From positions 248,349 to 300,761 of the forward strand of contig NW_003120924.1 of NCBI RefSeq assembly GCF_000003605.2: a DNA stretch of 52,413 nucleotides, in the 5' to 3' direction. The position numbers were made by a program, and so were the translations under genes. Below, piece after piece: positions 12,201-24,126 of this stretch. Each line of letters begins with the position of its first letter. Position 1 is the stretch's first letter. The notes under the pieces are model-generated. The model did no database searches. It was not told the DNA's origin and saw nothing but the letters and a program-made list of their open reading frames with translations. The stretch is from Saccoglossus kowalevskii (lineage: Eukaryota > Hemichordata > Enteropneusta > Harrimaniidae).

Positions 12201-15200
12201 TCTGTTCCAAATCGGTCAATTTACGGCATTTTTAATGTTTCCTACTTTCGTCTACGATATTTATGAATACATAATGAGCAAATGTATAGTAATATCTCTC
12301 GTTACTTTGACTTTTCCCAACATTTATCAAACTTTTTCTATAAAGGTCAAATGGCGGTGTTGGCGTCGACAGTGTTCCTTTGTGTGGACAATTCGTAGTT
12401 TTTGTGGACACTGCGTTTGAAAACTTGATATGCTCACGCAACTAAGCGATTGAAGTCATTAAACTACATCTCAACTAATACTACTACCTGTGTACATCTC
12501 GCAGTATCTCGCGTGATTTGATGAAATAATAATGGATAACGCGTTATTACGATATAGTCGCGTTAGTTCGATCGGTTGTTTATTGGATTAAAAAGTTAAG
12601 CCCAAAATCAAACGTGGCACGCATCTGATCAAAGGAAAAGCCGCATTGCTAGTCTGTTCTTTAGTGGTCTGAAACAGAGATGACAATTTTTTTATTTTTT
12701 TTACAATAGTTACATTACTAGCTTGTACAACATGTAAAATAGTATCTTTTGTACTAATCCAACGAAGGTACAAAAATTACATTCAATCAATGTATACAAC
12801 AAAATTGTTTTCTTAGAATGATTTTTTTTATTGAGGGTTTGGTTATATGCAAATAACTACCGGTAGGCCTATTATTATTTGTTGAGAGTATTTTCAAATT
12901 CTCTAAATCTTTATGACGATTTTAATTTTGCAGGACATACCAAATAATCCATCACCATCATCAGACATGTCTGCTGCCAGACCTAATCTTATGGGAATGG
13001 CAGCCAACAGAGAAATGAAAATAAAAAGATACAGAGAAAAGAAAGAAAGAGAAGAGAGGCTGAATTCTCTTGGTAGTCCTGTGGATATTACACAGCGAGA
13101 TGAAGATGTACAGGTACATGTGTAAATAAGGCCTGTTTTTAAACTCCTTGCCAGCACTGGTGTTCATTCTCGGCCAAGTACATGAGATCGTATTGTTTCT
13201 GTGTTCTGTAGTTATGGGTTTTGCCTCAATTTCATATACATGTTGTAATTCAGTAAATGATTTGTCAGATTGATCTATTGTAGCTGATTGTAAGATCAAT
13301 ATTTCAACATTGACTTATAAAAAATAATTCAAGTTCAAAATCAAATCATTAAATTTTGTCGGCAAACATTTGGTCCGGTCTTTCACACAATTTGAAAGAT
13401 CTTGCAGTGAGCAGAAAATGGTCTGTTTTCATCCTGCAATCCTAAATCATTCTGATTTGAATGCAGTGTATCGTCCCACAATGCACTATGATCACTGCCT
13501 GGGTAACAGGGTAACTTGAACACATTAATATTAATTTTTCTCTTGGAATTTTGAAGAGCCCCTTGTTCACCTTTACATCACCAGACTTTCTTGCCCAAAT
13601 TTGTCTGCAACAGAGACAATTTTCAAGTAAATTTTCAGTTTTTACTCACATAATTTGGTGATTTTTGCCCCAATCTTCTGAAGGAAAGTGCAGACTATAA
13701 ACAAAACTATTTTGTGAATTTGGGGTGAAAAGAGGAAACTGGTGATGAGAAGGTTAATATAATAGTATTTTAATAGAATATTTTTATATTAATATTTTTT
13801 TTGAATTATTAATTTGTAAAATTATGTGCATTAATGTATGCTAGTAACTGCAATGTGGTATGCATAAAGAAAGTGTCATCAAGTGTATTTTTATTTTATT
13901 TCCCCCTTGTTAACAACATTTTGGGGATAATGCATCTGTAAAAAAATATATTTGTGTATATGCATGGTCTTTACCACAACCTACATTGTATAACAAAGCC
14001 CCCTCAATAAATCGTATTTGTCAGCTTTAATTCAGTATTTCATTGGTTTCAGAGAGAGTATTATCTTCTGATTGTTAAAAAATGGATCAGCGACTCACTA
14101 GATGAGTATTCCAATGTCCAACAAGAAATAGAAATATTACACCATATGGCAAAAATGAAAAAAATTTCAGGAGATGCTCCACCGTCAGCCACAGCCCCAC
14201 CACCGACAAAAGGTCGTCCTCCTCCATCTGCACAGGTTAGTATTTATTCTTATGTAATGGTGATCTTTTGTTTTCTCCAACTAGAGAAGCAAAAGAAGTT
14301 ATGTTTTTGATCTTTGAACAAGCATTTTTCTCAGAAAAAAGAATTTGAATAAGGCAATTAATACCCTGAGATACCAACCAAAATATTAACCACTATTTGC
14401 ACTTTTTCTTTCTTTTAATGTTGCGCACCCAACTATTCTAATTACTTTGTGATCGATGGCCAAAATATTTCAGTTTTAATCAATTCAAAGTAAAAAAAAA
14501 TTGGGCCTGCATTTTTTTGGTGGTGCACATCTGACCAAAAACGATTTTTAGAATTGTCGCTGTATTCGACACTACTTGGAAATGTGACCTGGCATAAATG
14601 CTAATCAGTGCCCCATTAGCATTTTGTATTTCTAGAAATGTACATTTGTTAAGTAATTTTGTGATAATCTCGCAATTTGCGTGACTTCAAATGGGATCTT
14701 TATTGTATATCACTCTAGCTACATGTACCTACCCTTATTTAATAATTCTTTGTTATATAACATATATTGTATTTTTTTACAGCCACTTAAACCATTCATT
14801 CTGACTCGTGATGACATACAAGCCAAGGTGTTTGGTGCTGGCTATCCCAGCATTCCTACCATGACTTTAGAAGATTATTTTCAGAAAGAAATAATGGAAG
14901 GAAAGATTCAAAACAGGTGAGCATATTTTTAAGGCTCCAGTCATGATTCAATCATTTTCAAATCATTCTGCAGTCAATTTTTTAAGACCATAAATGTATC
15001 AAAATCACACAATCATGTTTACCATTCCGGAGCCTGATTTCAGTTGCACATGGTCAGATTTTGTTTAAACATAAAATGAACACAATGGGATCTTGATTCA
15101 CTTTAAATTATGTTTTTTTTTTTTGATTGGGTCCGAAATGGCCAACTCATAGCCATTTTGTTTTAATGAATGCAGTTCCGGATTAACATCTCTGACTTGA

Positions 15201-16517
15201 CAATCAAGTTCAAACACACATGCATTTTTGTCGCCATCAAATCCCAAATGGTTGACTGGTGGTCATCTTATCTGAAAAAATTAGTTATGCAGAAGCACAT
15301 CTTGTGCCCGGACCATTCAAGTTTAAAATTCACACATACATCACAAATAAGTCCATATATTTATGAAAGTACATCTTTGTTTCCTGACGACCTCAGCAAT
15401 ATCAATAATATCAGCTTTCAATGTTGATTGATATTATGGATATCACCTATCACCTTGGTAGTCATTCAATATTTCACACCTATATTATAAGCATTGACCC
15501 CTAGTGGAATTCCAGCTCTGGTCTACTGATCATGAATACAATGCAACAATCTCTACACTATCGGTGATTGGATTAGCTGCATACATACAGAACATAGGAT
15601 AGGACTATTAACCATAAAAATAGGGAAAAGGTAAAAATTGGATATGACCAATTTGCCATACATATAATGTGGGTAATGAGGTAATCTACAAACTAGGGTT
15701 TCTGTTACATTCACTACTGTAAAACATGTTGATAAAGCGGCATGCAATTTTAGCGAATTGAGGTAAAATGACGTAATAGCGAAATGATTTAGCGAATCTC
15801 TCTTGTCATTGTTGATTTTTTATGTTTGGCGGCCATTTTGAATTCATAATAAAGTCATTAGCGACATCTTGAATTAGCGAATCAGTTCTCTCGCTAAATT
15901 TGCGAAAACAACATGCTCGCGAAAAAGACATGTTTTACAGTATATATTTTTACAGCAGTGGTGGTCAGCAAACACTCTCAGAAAGAGAAGCTGTTGAAAA
16001 AAAAGAAATTGAGAAGGAGAGAGAAATTGAAAGGGATGACGAGGATGCATTAAAAAAAGCAAGACAATGGGATGAGTGGAGAGATGGTATGTACCAGTTG
16101 TATTCATTGGCATGTCCACGTACACTCACCTTCCATTCACGTCTGCTCACACATGCTTCTATCAACTAAACACCCTTTTTAACAGATCTTTGAATATCCA
16201 CTGGCACTGACAGGTTGATTGTAATCACTGACTTCACTGGCTTGTTTTATTATCAGACTTGTATCACTGGTCTGATTGTAATCACTACTAAACATATTTG
16301 TGATATTGACTAATCACTACTAATTTGATTTACTAGTTGACTAATCATTTTACACTGATTTGAATCACCAGCCTTATTTTAATCACTAATACACTAACCA
16401 GTATTCCTAGCTCGATTGTAATCACTAATATATTGATTTGAATCTCGAATTTGATTGTAATCACTATTACATTGTTTTGATTCACTCACTTGGTTGTAAT
16501 CATTAGTACATATATAT

Positions 16518-16569
<52 letters not shown>

Positions 16570-16579
16570 ATATATATAT

Positions 16580-16611
<32 letters not shown>

Positions 16612-16749
16612 AACAAGGAACTCCTGGCCATCAGAATTATAACTTTGTCCAATTCTTCTTGAGCAGTCTCATCTGGCATATATTAATTTTGATCTGATTT
16701 CTTTACAGATCATAGAAGAGGTGAAGGAAATCGACAAAACATGGGATGA
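9220..16749 (+). CDS. IGBP1: Immunoglobulin-binding protein 1 (alpha4/TAP42), PP2A-family regulatory subunit
   Basis: Family role: binds and stabilises the catalytic subunits of PP2A, PP4 and PP6 downstream of TOR signalling in the cytoplasm. Eight coding exons: 9220-9336, 10060-10171, 10960-11098, 12934-13113, 14053-14235, 14783-14916, 15956-16086 and 16709-16749. All are bounded by AG/GT with matching phases except exon 2, which is one base short. Allowing for that base the product is about 345 residues, near the human length of 339. Landmarks: N-terminal helical TAP42 region, with [14 protein letters not shown] in exon 3; [19 protein letters not shown], a basic coiled region, in exon 4; [12 protein letters not shown] in exon 5; the family hallmark [20 protein letters not shown] in exon 6; an acidic-basic helix and ARQWDEWRD in exon 7; and the typical C-terminus GNRQNMG. 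Exon 7 has tandem acceptors three bases apart (TACAGCAG), which may add or drop one serine. Shares its promoter with FASTKD. Confidence 0.96.
10060..10171 (+). other. IGBP1: IGBP1 exon 2 with a one-base frameshift in a T run
   Basis: The exon opens in frame ([13 protein letters not shown]) and ends with a donor at 10172. Its 112 bases do not satisfy the phases of exons 1 and 3, which need 113. After the six-T run at 10132-10137 the correct reading ([14 protein letters not shown], as expected for the family) is in the next frame. One missing T restores the family pattern. This is more likely an assembly homopolymer error or an allele than a dead gene, because every other exon is intact. Confidence 0.85.
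11350..11446. repeat. Short palindromes in IGBP1 intron 3
   Basis: TACTGTAAATACAGTA at 11350-11365 is a near-perfect palindrome. At about 11402-11446 a second one reads CTCAGACCACTAAAG, then TTTAGTGGTC, TTAGTGGTCTGAG. The latter uses the same ends as the larger element at 11942-12672, so it looks like a solo-end or collapsed copy of that family. Confidence 0.6.
11942..12672. mobile_element. TIR transposon remnant, about 730 bp, in IGBP1 intron 3
   Basis: The left end TCAGACCACTAAAGAACAGA (from 11943) is mirrored at 12643-12672 by TCTGTTCTTTAGTGGTCTGA. The inverted match extends inward through CTAGCAAYGC, about 30 bases. ACAGAGA occurs just outside both ends, offset by a base, and could be an imperfect 7-8 bp target duplication. 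That would fit a hAT-like element, though the ends are not the canonical CAG-RG type. No transposase frame is seen. Confidence 0.75.
13565..13756. mobile_element. MITE in IGBP1 intron 4, paired with 6770-7001
   Basis: This is the inverted partner of the FASTKD-intron copy. Shared blocks are CACCTTTACATCACCAGACT at the left, AAGGAAAGTGCAGACTATAA in the middle and CTGGTGATGAGAAGGTTAA at the right. It has inverted ends and no coding capacity. Two copies about 6.8 kb apart in opposite orientation could pair with each other. Confidence 0.65.
15715..15942. mobile_element. TA-flanked MITE directly upstream of IGBP1 exon 7
   Basis: The left end CTGTAAAACATG (15717) and right end CATGTTTTACAG (ending 15940) are perfect inverted repeats, each flanked by TA, as in Tc1/mariner-type insertions. 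The interior is built from repeated TTAGCGAA-type motifs and a TCTCGCTAAATTTGCGAAAA segment. It has no ORF. The right end lies 13 bases from exon 7 (15956), so the element supplies the sequence where branch point and polypyrimidine tract would normally sit. Confidence 0.8.
16200..16508. repeat. Degenerate ATTGTAATCACTA tandem repeat, IGBP1 intron 7
   Basis: At least ten variants of TTGATTGTAATCACTAAT are spaced irregularly at about 25-50 bases, forming an old minisatellite. It runs straight into the TA array that follows. It lies in the last IGBP1 intron. Confidence 0.65.
16509..16612. repeat. (TA)n microsatellite
   Basis: An almost pure TA run of about 100 bases with a few G/C interruptions, self-complementary and able to extrude a cruciform. 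Length polymorphism and assembly error are likely here. Confidence 0.95.
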
Positions 16750-16782
16750 TTGTGACACGTATACATATAAAGTACTCTGAAA

Positions 16783-16788
16783 AATAAA
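16783..16788 (+). terminator. IGBP1: IGBP1 polyadenylation signal
   Basis: AATAAA lies 34 bases after the IGBP1 stop codon and would give a very short 3' UTR. A second set of overlapping AATAAA hexamers occurs at about 17022-17040, so longer 3' ends are possible. Confidence 0.55.
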
Positions 16789-17049
16789 AAAACAAACAAA
16801 CTCAGGCTCAATGTTTATCTTATTTCACATTGGAATGACATCTACATTTGCTTATAGACATATAGTGGTCTGTCAGGAGGAATGTTGCACTTTCAGAATA
16901 TGTGTTTAGGTTATGGGTGACTGTCCACAGCTTCTCAATCATGCGTTGTATACCCTTATTGTACACTGTGTACTACTACGTATTGACAACATTCACCACT
17001 ATTAGACAATGTACAGAAAAAGTAATAAATAAATAAATAATGTATGTGT

Positions 17050-18545
17050 ATGTCCTTAATAAGTTTCAGAATATTTCCCTGGGGAAACTCTTTTGAACCG
17101 AATACAAATGAATAACATGTAGTTATTCAAATCATCAATCTGCAAACTACTAACTCAAGAACTTTCAAGTTTCAAGAAGTATGCAAAGCACACTGGGATA
17201 CCAAATTTGAAGTATGACTGCAATTATATTTTATGATAAAGGCAAGGCATTAGTGCAAGGTTAAAACAGGTACAGTTTTGATTCCCCATTTGAATGTTCA
17301 GTCTTTGATGTATTGTCAGTCAATATAAAATCTCAACAGAGAAAGTGGATGCCGTCCTTTTCGGCCCAGAGTGGTATAGCACCATATCAATCTGATGTGA
17401 TCCTAATGGTTAGCATAGCCACCTATCACCAAGAAGATGGTTGGTTCAACTCTTATGGTCGTTGATTGTTCAACAGTAAAGTCAGAGTACATTCTGCCCA
17501 CTTCCCTGGCTCGCATCATATCTAGTTGGGAGAATGATGTCTTATCAGATGGGAATGCAAAGCTGTTCCTCCAGTGTTCTTTTCCTGTCCTGGACATAGA
17601 AAATTTCCTTTTAGTTTTCTTGTCCCAATGAGTAGCAGAATTCCAATGACAGAATAGAACTTACCCTTGTTCCAGATCTGTTATTGAGTTTATCTTCGTA
17701 ATAAATATACATAACAATTATGTACACTAATTACCCATGGTTAATCTACTCTGGTTCACATTTTTCTGTCTTCAGTGATGGCACATTCCACGTATTGTGT
17801 TTACAATCAGTCACACCATTAATGTATTGTGTGACTGAAATAAAATCACGTCACTGAACACAAATGATGACACAGGCACAAATACTTTTTTTGCTGACTT
17901 TTCAAGCTGTTGTATCGGTAAATTATCAAGTTATTAAAACAGGAAAAGATGGATTTTAATGTTATCACGGCAAAGATTTGATGAGCTTCATTACCACCAA
18001 ATATTTTTCTGTTTGGATCTTCTGAATGTTGGATTTCAATCATTGCCCAACATTCAAAGCCGCTTCTGGTTGATGATCCAGCTACTCGTGTATTCCTTCC
18101 TCAGATCTCGCATACAGCCAGAGCTACTACCTCAAGGATAAAGGCTAGGTGTTCAATGGTAAATAAAAGCAGCAAGTTACACCAAATCTAATGACAGTGG
18201 TGTGAGCACCAGCTAGTCGAATCAAGATAAATTAGATCACCCACAACATTTTTTTCACAGCCAATTAGGGATTTGGAAATAGAAATTCTGCTCAAAGATC
18301 CCTATCTGTCCCACCTCCAATCTTGGACATGCCCATCGTCAAACAACTGCAAATGTTCCATGATTCACAAAAGAGAAGTATAAAATGCTAATAGATGGTA
18401 GTGTACAAGATTCTGCTTATTTTTCTCCTCTGAGAGTGTTTTCACCAGTTGGACTGCTGCCAGGAGACGAAAAACATCACCTGACACTTGACAAAAGTGA
18501 ACATCTTATTGAACAAAGACCATCCAGCTTTTTGTGTTTACCCCA
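17050..18545. other. Intergenic; possible tRNA-like SINE remnant
   Basis: No gene is supported. Near 17405-17465 the text TAATGGTTAGCATAGCC followed by GGTTGGTTCAACTCT looks like A- and B-box motifs of a tRNA-derived SINE, but the rest is unclear. CAGTCACAC and GTGTGACTG near 17808-17838 form a 9-bp stem. Other frames are short and lack family signal. Confidence 0.4.
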
Positions 18546-18640
18546 GACTACTGCACACTTTTGTCCCTTATTCCAAAAGCAACAGGCGAATTGTGGCTGG
18601 TGATGAACCTGCCTCTGTCCGACAGAAACTATAGAGGCAC
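18546..18640 (+). pseudogene. Reverse-transcriptase-like fragment (retrotransposon relic)
   Basis: One frame reads LIPKATGELWLVMNLPLSDR. This has the spacing of the palm-entry segment of DIRS/Gypsy reverse transcriptases (pattern: valine-proline-lysine, glycine, arginine, aspartate-leucine). No catalytic YxDD or integrase/recombinase is seen nearby and the frame is closed soon after. The match is short, so this is a suggestion only. Confidence 0.35.
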
Positions 18641-19042
18641 TATAATAGGGATTGATGTCAAGTCAAGTTCACCTCTTATCGGTAGCTAGCCAACTATGCC
18701 ACAGTTGACAATATAGTGTTGAATTAGTCGTTATAATTGTCTTGAGTGTTACCATTCAGAAGATGATACATCTATGTCTAGTGTTCTACCTAGACCTAGT
18801 TTTTCAACCCAACTGATGCCGGGGACCATTGTTGTCTATAGAGGCACTATAATAGGGATTGATGTCATGTCAAGTTCACCTCTTATCGGTAGCTATCCCA
18901 CTATGCCACAGTTGACAATATAGTGTTGAATTAGTCGTTATAATTTTCTTGAGTATTAGCATTCAGAGGATGATCTAACTTTGTCTAGGGTTCTACCTAG
19001 ACCCAATTTTTCAACCCAACTGATGCCGGGGATCATTGTTGT
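18631..19042. repeat. 207-bp direct tandem duplication
   Basis: ATAGAGGCACTATAATAGGG starts at 18631 and again at 18838. The copies run in parallel through TTCACCTCTTATCGGTAGCT, CAACTGATGCCGGGG and CATTGTTGT with only scattered differences, so the duplication is fairly recent. Confidence 0.9.
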
Positions 19043-22000
19043 TATTTCTAGATCATCGGGCAACTGCAACTCTCGTTTTTTAGGTCGCCTTATCTTTTCT
19101 TGATGTGGTGAGCCACAAGCTTTATCTCTTGGTGACATTACTTCGATATCAATGCTCGTCTTCTGAATATCACACTTCCTACCATGGCATGACAAAAATA
19201 AGGTGGCAATGGTTGTGTGTCTGTGATGGGGTTTCTATTATTGAATAGGTATGTATTATGGTTTTTATATGCTCAGTCGATGTTACACCTCCAGTTTTTA
19301 GATTTTTGTGGGTAAACCAAATAATTAGGTATAAGGAGATAGTCTTCAATCTTAATATGCCATGCAATGTGGGAAACGTAAGTCTCCAGTCAGCTGTGCT
19401 ACATTGTCTGGACTAGTCTTGAAAACCGCTAGGTTTATTGTAAATGCTTGTAGACGGGTACCACTCAGCAAAAATGCATGGTTCGAGACTACTACAAAGC
19501 ACATACCATAACAATATACTTTAGATTGGGTATGTGTGTTCAGATAAAATTGTTTTGACACCATTATATTCTTTTTTATTCACCTCATTATTATCATATG
19601 TAGCATGTCAAACAAATACCGTTTAGTTGTAGGCTATACTGTCAACATTTGTTTAACTTATTGAACATTTTCGACTTGCTTAAATGGGTCATCAATTTAT
19701 TTACCTATTCGTCCACTTTATACGAATTCATTTAGGTGGCAAGGAGGATCTGTGATTCAGACATTTTCTAAAAAAGTGCTACTGTGACAACCTATACCTA
19801 AGGCAGATAAAGAACAGTCGTCCAGCCTACAGCGTTACGAACGTGACGTGCGTATCACTGTTCATTCGGCTGACTGAATGTGTTAGAAACTGTGTTTTCA
19901 ATAGACTGAATGAAGTCAAGAATTATAATGGCGAACTGGATATTTAACACTTTTACAAAATGTTAACTCAATTGTCACTCTGGATTAATCCAGCATTGGT
20001 AGATACGTTACGGCATTGTTGACAATCCTACAGTACATGATGGTTTGACGAGGTTACGACAAAATAACTGTCAAGAATAAATCTTTACTTTTACTCACTT
20101 ATGGTCTAAGTTCATAATGCTGTAAAGTCTGAAGACTACATTTAGTGATCGCAATATGAAATACGATCCTGATTCTCCAGAATACCCAAGGAATTCAGAT
20201 GATAAACCAATATGGGTATACATTATTATTGAATTGTGGAGTAGTATAAAGTCAGGCTAATGAAACAGCAGTACCACCATTTGACTGTACAGTTGATGAC
20301 ACAGATAACTTATGATTATATAGCATACGTCAGGCTATTATATTATGAAAACATTTCAAAAAATGTCCAGGATGATAATAGTTGTTCATTATATACAATA
20401 GAAGGTTCTCTCCCATAATGCAATTCATATATTGCCATTGACATGCTCTGTAGGACCATATGTAATTCGGCCTATTTGAAGTGGATGCAAATGTAACGTT
20501 TTTACCACACTGATTTTAATCAGCTGCGCAAACTAGTAATGCACTTAACCAATAATTAATGCTAATCGCATTTTTTTTACTGATTATATTCCAAAAGCTG
20601 GATGGAAAAATTAATGACTTTTTTCCTTGATGAGCAACTTATTTGGAACATTACAATGTCTGATGTAGACCACGACTCACCAGCAAGAGCTGTTTATTAT
20701 CAAACATTCTTCCGTTAGAGTTTTTTCTTATACACACATCGACCTATTTTAGTCAAACTTCATTTAATAATATTTAAATTCAGATTTTTGTGAGATTCAA
20801 TACAGCCAACTACTGGCCATTTTAGGCTTGAAAGATCGTTAAATCCCAATTCATAGACGTATTCACGGAAATATGACTGAGCTTTAAATCAAATTGTGTA
20901 CGATAACATAAATATATTCAAGATATGGTTATTGCAAGTTAATTACTTACTCAACCATGCATTATTTCAAATGCGGAATATCAACAGTGGTTTTGATTGT
21001 TATATGATCCGGGTCATATAAGAAGCATTACGTGTCTTTTTTTTTCAAAACATGTTTACTTCTTGGCTGAACTCACTCTTTCAATAATTGCAATGCGAAG
21101 CTACACGGATCTACAAGATTGTTCCTGATTGGCTACCCAACCCTAACACATAACCGTCAGACCAATCAGAGAGTAGCTTGTTAATTGACAGTTTTTAGAT
21201 GTATCAAATTCTTCCTTGTATATTCTTGACTCGATATTTTGACTATGAATTGCGTTTTCAATTGTTGTTCCCGGACTTGTAATTTCAATTCGTGGATTAT
21301 GACTGTTGATTGAGCATAGTTTTATTTCTACTTTGTCTCTGCTAGAGATCTGTATCGATATTTACAATAGTATTCATGGCTTGAATGAACGTGCGTTTTT
21401 CAGATGATAAGGATGAAGATTGTCAGAACTTTGTGGTCGTCCCAGGCAACCAGATTAGCATCTACAGTCGGTATATTTCAGCAAAACAGCATAGCCTTGT
21501 AAAAACCGATATCTACGAACAAAGATGAAACTCGTCAGTGTTTGGTGTAAACAGATAGCGTACACGAACTCGATGTTTTGCATATTACGATAACAATTTG
21601 TTCAATATGACACCATGAAAAATTACTTGGAGAAATGATACACCAAAGCATGCTCACTGCAGTGACTGTGAGCCACCTGTATTATTAAACAATGGGACAG
21701 TCATGTTTCAATCGTGCAATACAGGAACAAGAACTATGAATTATAGACAGAGTACTGCCAAGCAGATTTTAAAATGGTATTATATGCAAATCCTGCAATA
21801 TTTCAGAGTGTGAAAGTGTTCAAATGTCACATTGTAGATAAACTAGATGTTAAACATACAGATTTGTGGGGGGAAACTTAAATAAAAAAGATCGACTCCG
21901 TCAAATTAGAAATCAATTTTCGAGGTCTAAGCACAACTCTCCACAGTAATTGTTTATGGTTAAATTATATGTTGTTGTAATGACATTGTCCTTGTGATTC

Positions 22001-22141
22001 ATTTTTAACGGTATGTCTGACGATTTTCTTTAATGAATTCTGACAAAAGTAATGCTACAGCTTTTTTTTATTTGGCTTTTATAACATATTTACATATGAT
22101 GCAGATACATATCACACTGTTCACTGTTATGTGATTCATAT

Positions 22142-22147
<6 letters not shown>
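19043..22147. other. Intergenic stretch, no gene seen
   Basis: AT-rich sequence without a credible exon chain, RNA gene or clear repeat. Frames are short and have no recognisable domain. Any regulatory content cannot be judged without comparison to a related genome. Confidence 0.5.

Positions 22148-22174
<27 letters not shown>
22148..22174. repeat. (CA)n microsatellite
   Basis: A short run of CA dinucleotides with one early T interruption. Confidence 0.9.
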
Positions 22175-22176
<2 letters not shown>

Positions 22177-22601
22177 TTATTCTGGTGAAAACGTTTAGTT
22201 GGGAAGTGTGATTTGATCAAACCTGCAAAATGTGTGCACCATCAAATAGTTTTTAAAAATAATAATAAAATAAAGCAGCATTCTGGCATAATTAATGGGA
22301 GATCGTAATCATATATCGTCTATCCGCAACAGTGCTTGAAATGTTATAGTTTTATTAATGAGGTGACCAGATACATTAGTCGCGTCTCTTGTCCCATGTC
22401 TTCATTGTAGCACTGGTCACATTCTATATCTGCAACAGTTTTGCATACTAACGTGGGTCACGTGCCTTCATATATTTACCAGTTATGTTATTTGCCCCTT
22501 TTGTCCCATGCCTTTATAGAACTGGTTTTTACCTGCAATAGGTAAGGCCAAAATAAATTGTTTTGTTGCCCTCAGCGGCCGGCCGAAAAATATGAAAAAT
22601 T

Positions 22602-22608
22602 GGGGGGG

Positions 22609-22658
<50 letters not shown>
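22602..22658. repeat. G9-T48 homopolymer tract
   Basis: Nine G are followed directly by 48 T. It has no retrotransposon body on either side, so it may be a homopolymer expansion or assembly artefact rather than a poly(A) tail. Confidence 0.9.
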
Positions 22659-22662
<4 letters not shown>

Positions 22663-22918
22663 GGCCGAAATGTCAAATGCTCACCATTTTGAGCAGTAAA
22701 AAAGTGTTTCCTCTAAAATTAACGATTCCGGACCATTGTTTGGCCTAATGACTTGTCTTTTAAAAATCCTATGAAAATGATGAACCGTGTTGAGCTGAAT
22801 ATATTCAGTTTGCAAACTCAACATCTCCGGTGATCTAGTAATTGACAAATTTATAAATGTTCTAAACTATAAACATTATGATGGTAGCTTCTTTGATTTT
22901 AAAACAGATAATAGTGTA

Positions 22919-23194
22919 ACCACTGTACCATGCATTTATATGGGCTCTGCGCGCGCTGCTGAGGAACGCGGAACGCCGAGCGAAGAGCCGGTGAAAATTC
23001 GAGAAAACAACACGAACTCAACTTTGAAGTAATTCTGAATAATCAAATTTATATGCGTTACACACACACGGGTGATCTTGTGACACTATTCAGGGAAGTC
23101 TCAACAACAATCCCAAAATACCGTTTTCGGCCTTTGTTTTCACCGTGATGGTTGCCATGCGGTGAAAAATGCCCGGATGTCCGCCCCAAGAATT
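22919..23194. mobile_element. GGGGCGGA-family repeat, copy 1 (left end lost)
   Basis: Matches the elements at 28337-28670 and 30082-30385. All have CCACTGTACCATGCATTT-like text, ATGGGCTCTGCGCGC, TTCTGAATAATCAAATTTAT, CAGGGAAGTCTC and an end reading GCCCGGATGTCCGCCCC. The first roughly 60 bases of the family are absent here. Confidence 0.8.
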
Positions 23195-23974
23195 GTGACA
23201 ATTTTCACTAAAAACTAATGTGCTTCGACTTAGCGCCCTCTGACGGTATGGCACTTGATAATTTCGTTAACCGTGTTTTATATACTAGTATGCGCCTTTA
23301 CCAGTGATCACCATTTAACACACAATTTAATGGACAAGCAATCGTTTTTGGCCACAAAATATCAGTATTTGCAAGTGTCATTAGCTGTATAAAAAAGTTT
23401 CTGACGTAGTATAACGTGTGTCGCCGATTTTACATACATTTGTATTCATGTTTGAAACTGAATATAACATCTTGTAATAAATTGATGGGTTTGAACCGTT
23501 TATTTGAAATGCATTGAGTGGAGCGAATGAAAAAATTACTTGTTTTGAATATCAATTAATAATAAATTCAAGTATATTCAATTCTTCTCTTTTCAGACAA
23601 CTCGCAAACTCTTAGTTTCATTGAATCTTCAATTGGAACGAGGTGTTGTCGTCAGTATTCGCGATCTAATTCATGGTGGCTTATTGTCGTTTTTTAGCAG
23701 TACTGACTAACAATGCAATCAGTGTCAGGTATTCTTGCCATTCCCTGCGGAGCAAGATTGCAGGTGATAGATAAAATTAGTACATACACAGATCATAGGC
23801 ACCTAGTGTGCGTAATATTCTTGTTTATACCCGATTCCAAGCGGCCGACGAGCGGACCATTGTTTTTCAATATGCTGTTTCGTGACCAGAAGCATAGTTT
23901 TAACATGGTAATCTTGATTCTGTTCAAACTTACACATACAGATTATACCATGGTACGTTATGTGCTTATATTCG

Positions 23975-24126
23975 TTTCGTCACCTGGGCATGCGTCAGAT
24001 GGCTATAGCGTGTCATTGTTTACAAACAAGCGTCTACCCATGAGCCTTTGCGTTTTAGTGCGTATTGTTATCGTCGCTTGGGACTTAATTGCCGCGCGTG
24101 CGCAGGTGACGACCCTCCCGCTTTAA
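23975..24126. mobile_element. TTAA MITE, copy 1
   Basis: The inverted counterpart of the complete element at 37889-38053. It shares ATAGCGTGTCATTGTTTACA, CATGAGCCTTTGCGTTTTAG and CGCGTGCGCAGGTGACGA, and ends CCCGCT then TTAA at 24123-24126. The left end is decayed. The long frame at 23713-24126 overlaps it and is fortuitous. Confidence 0.75.

Noticed and set aside
23713-24126. 137-codon plus-strand ORF
   Set aside because: Its second half is a TTAA MITE copy also found at 37889 and 49797, and there is no domain signal.
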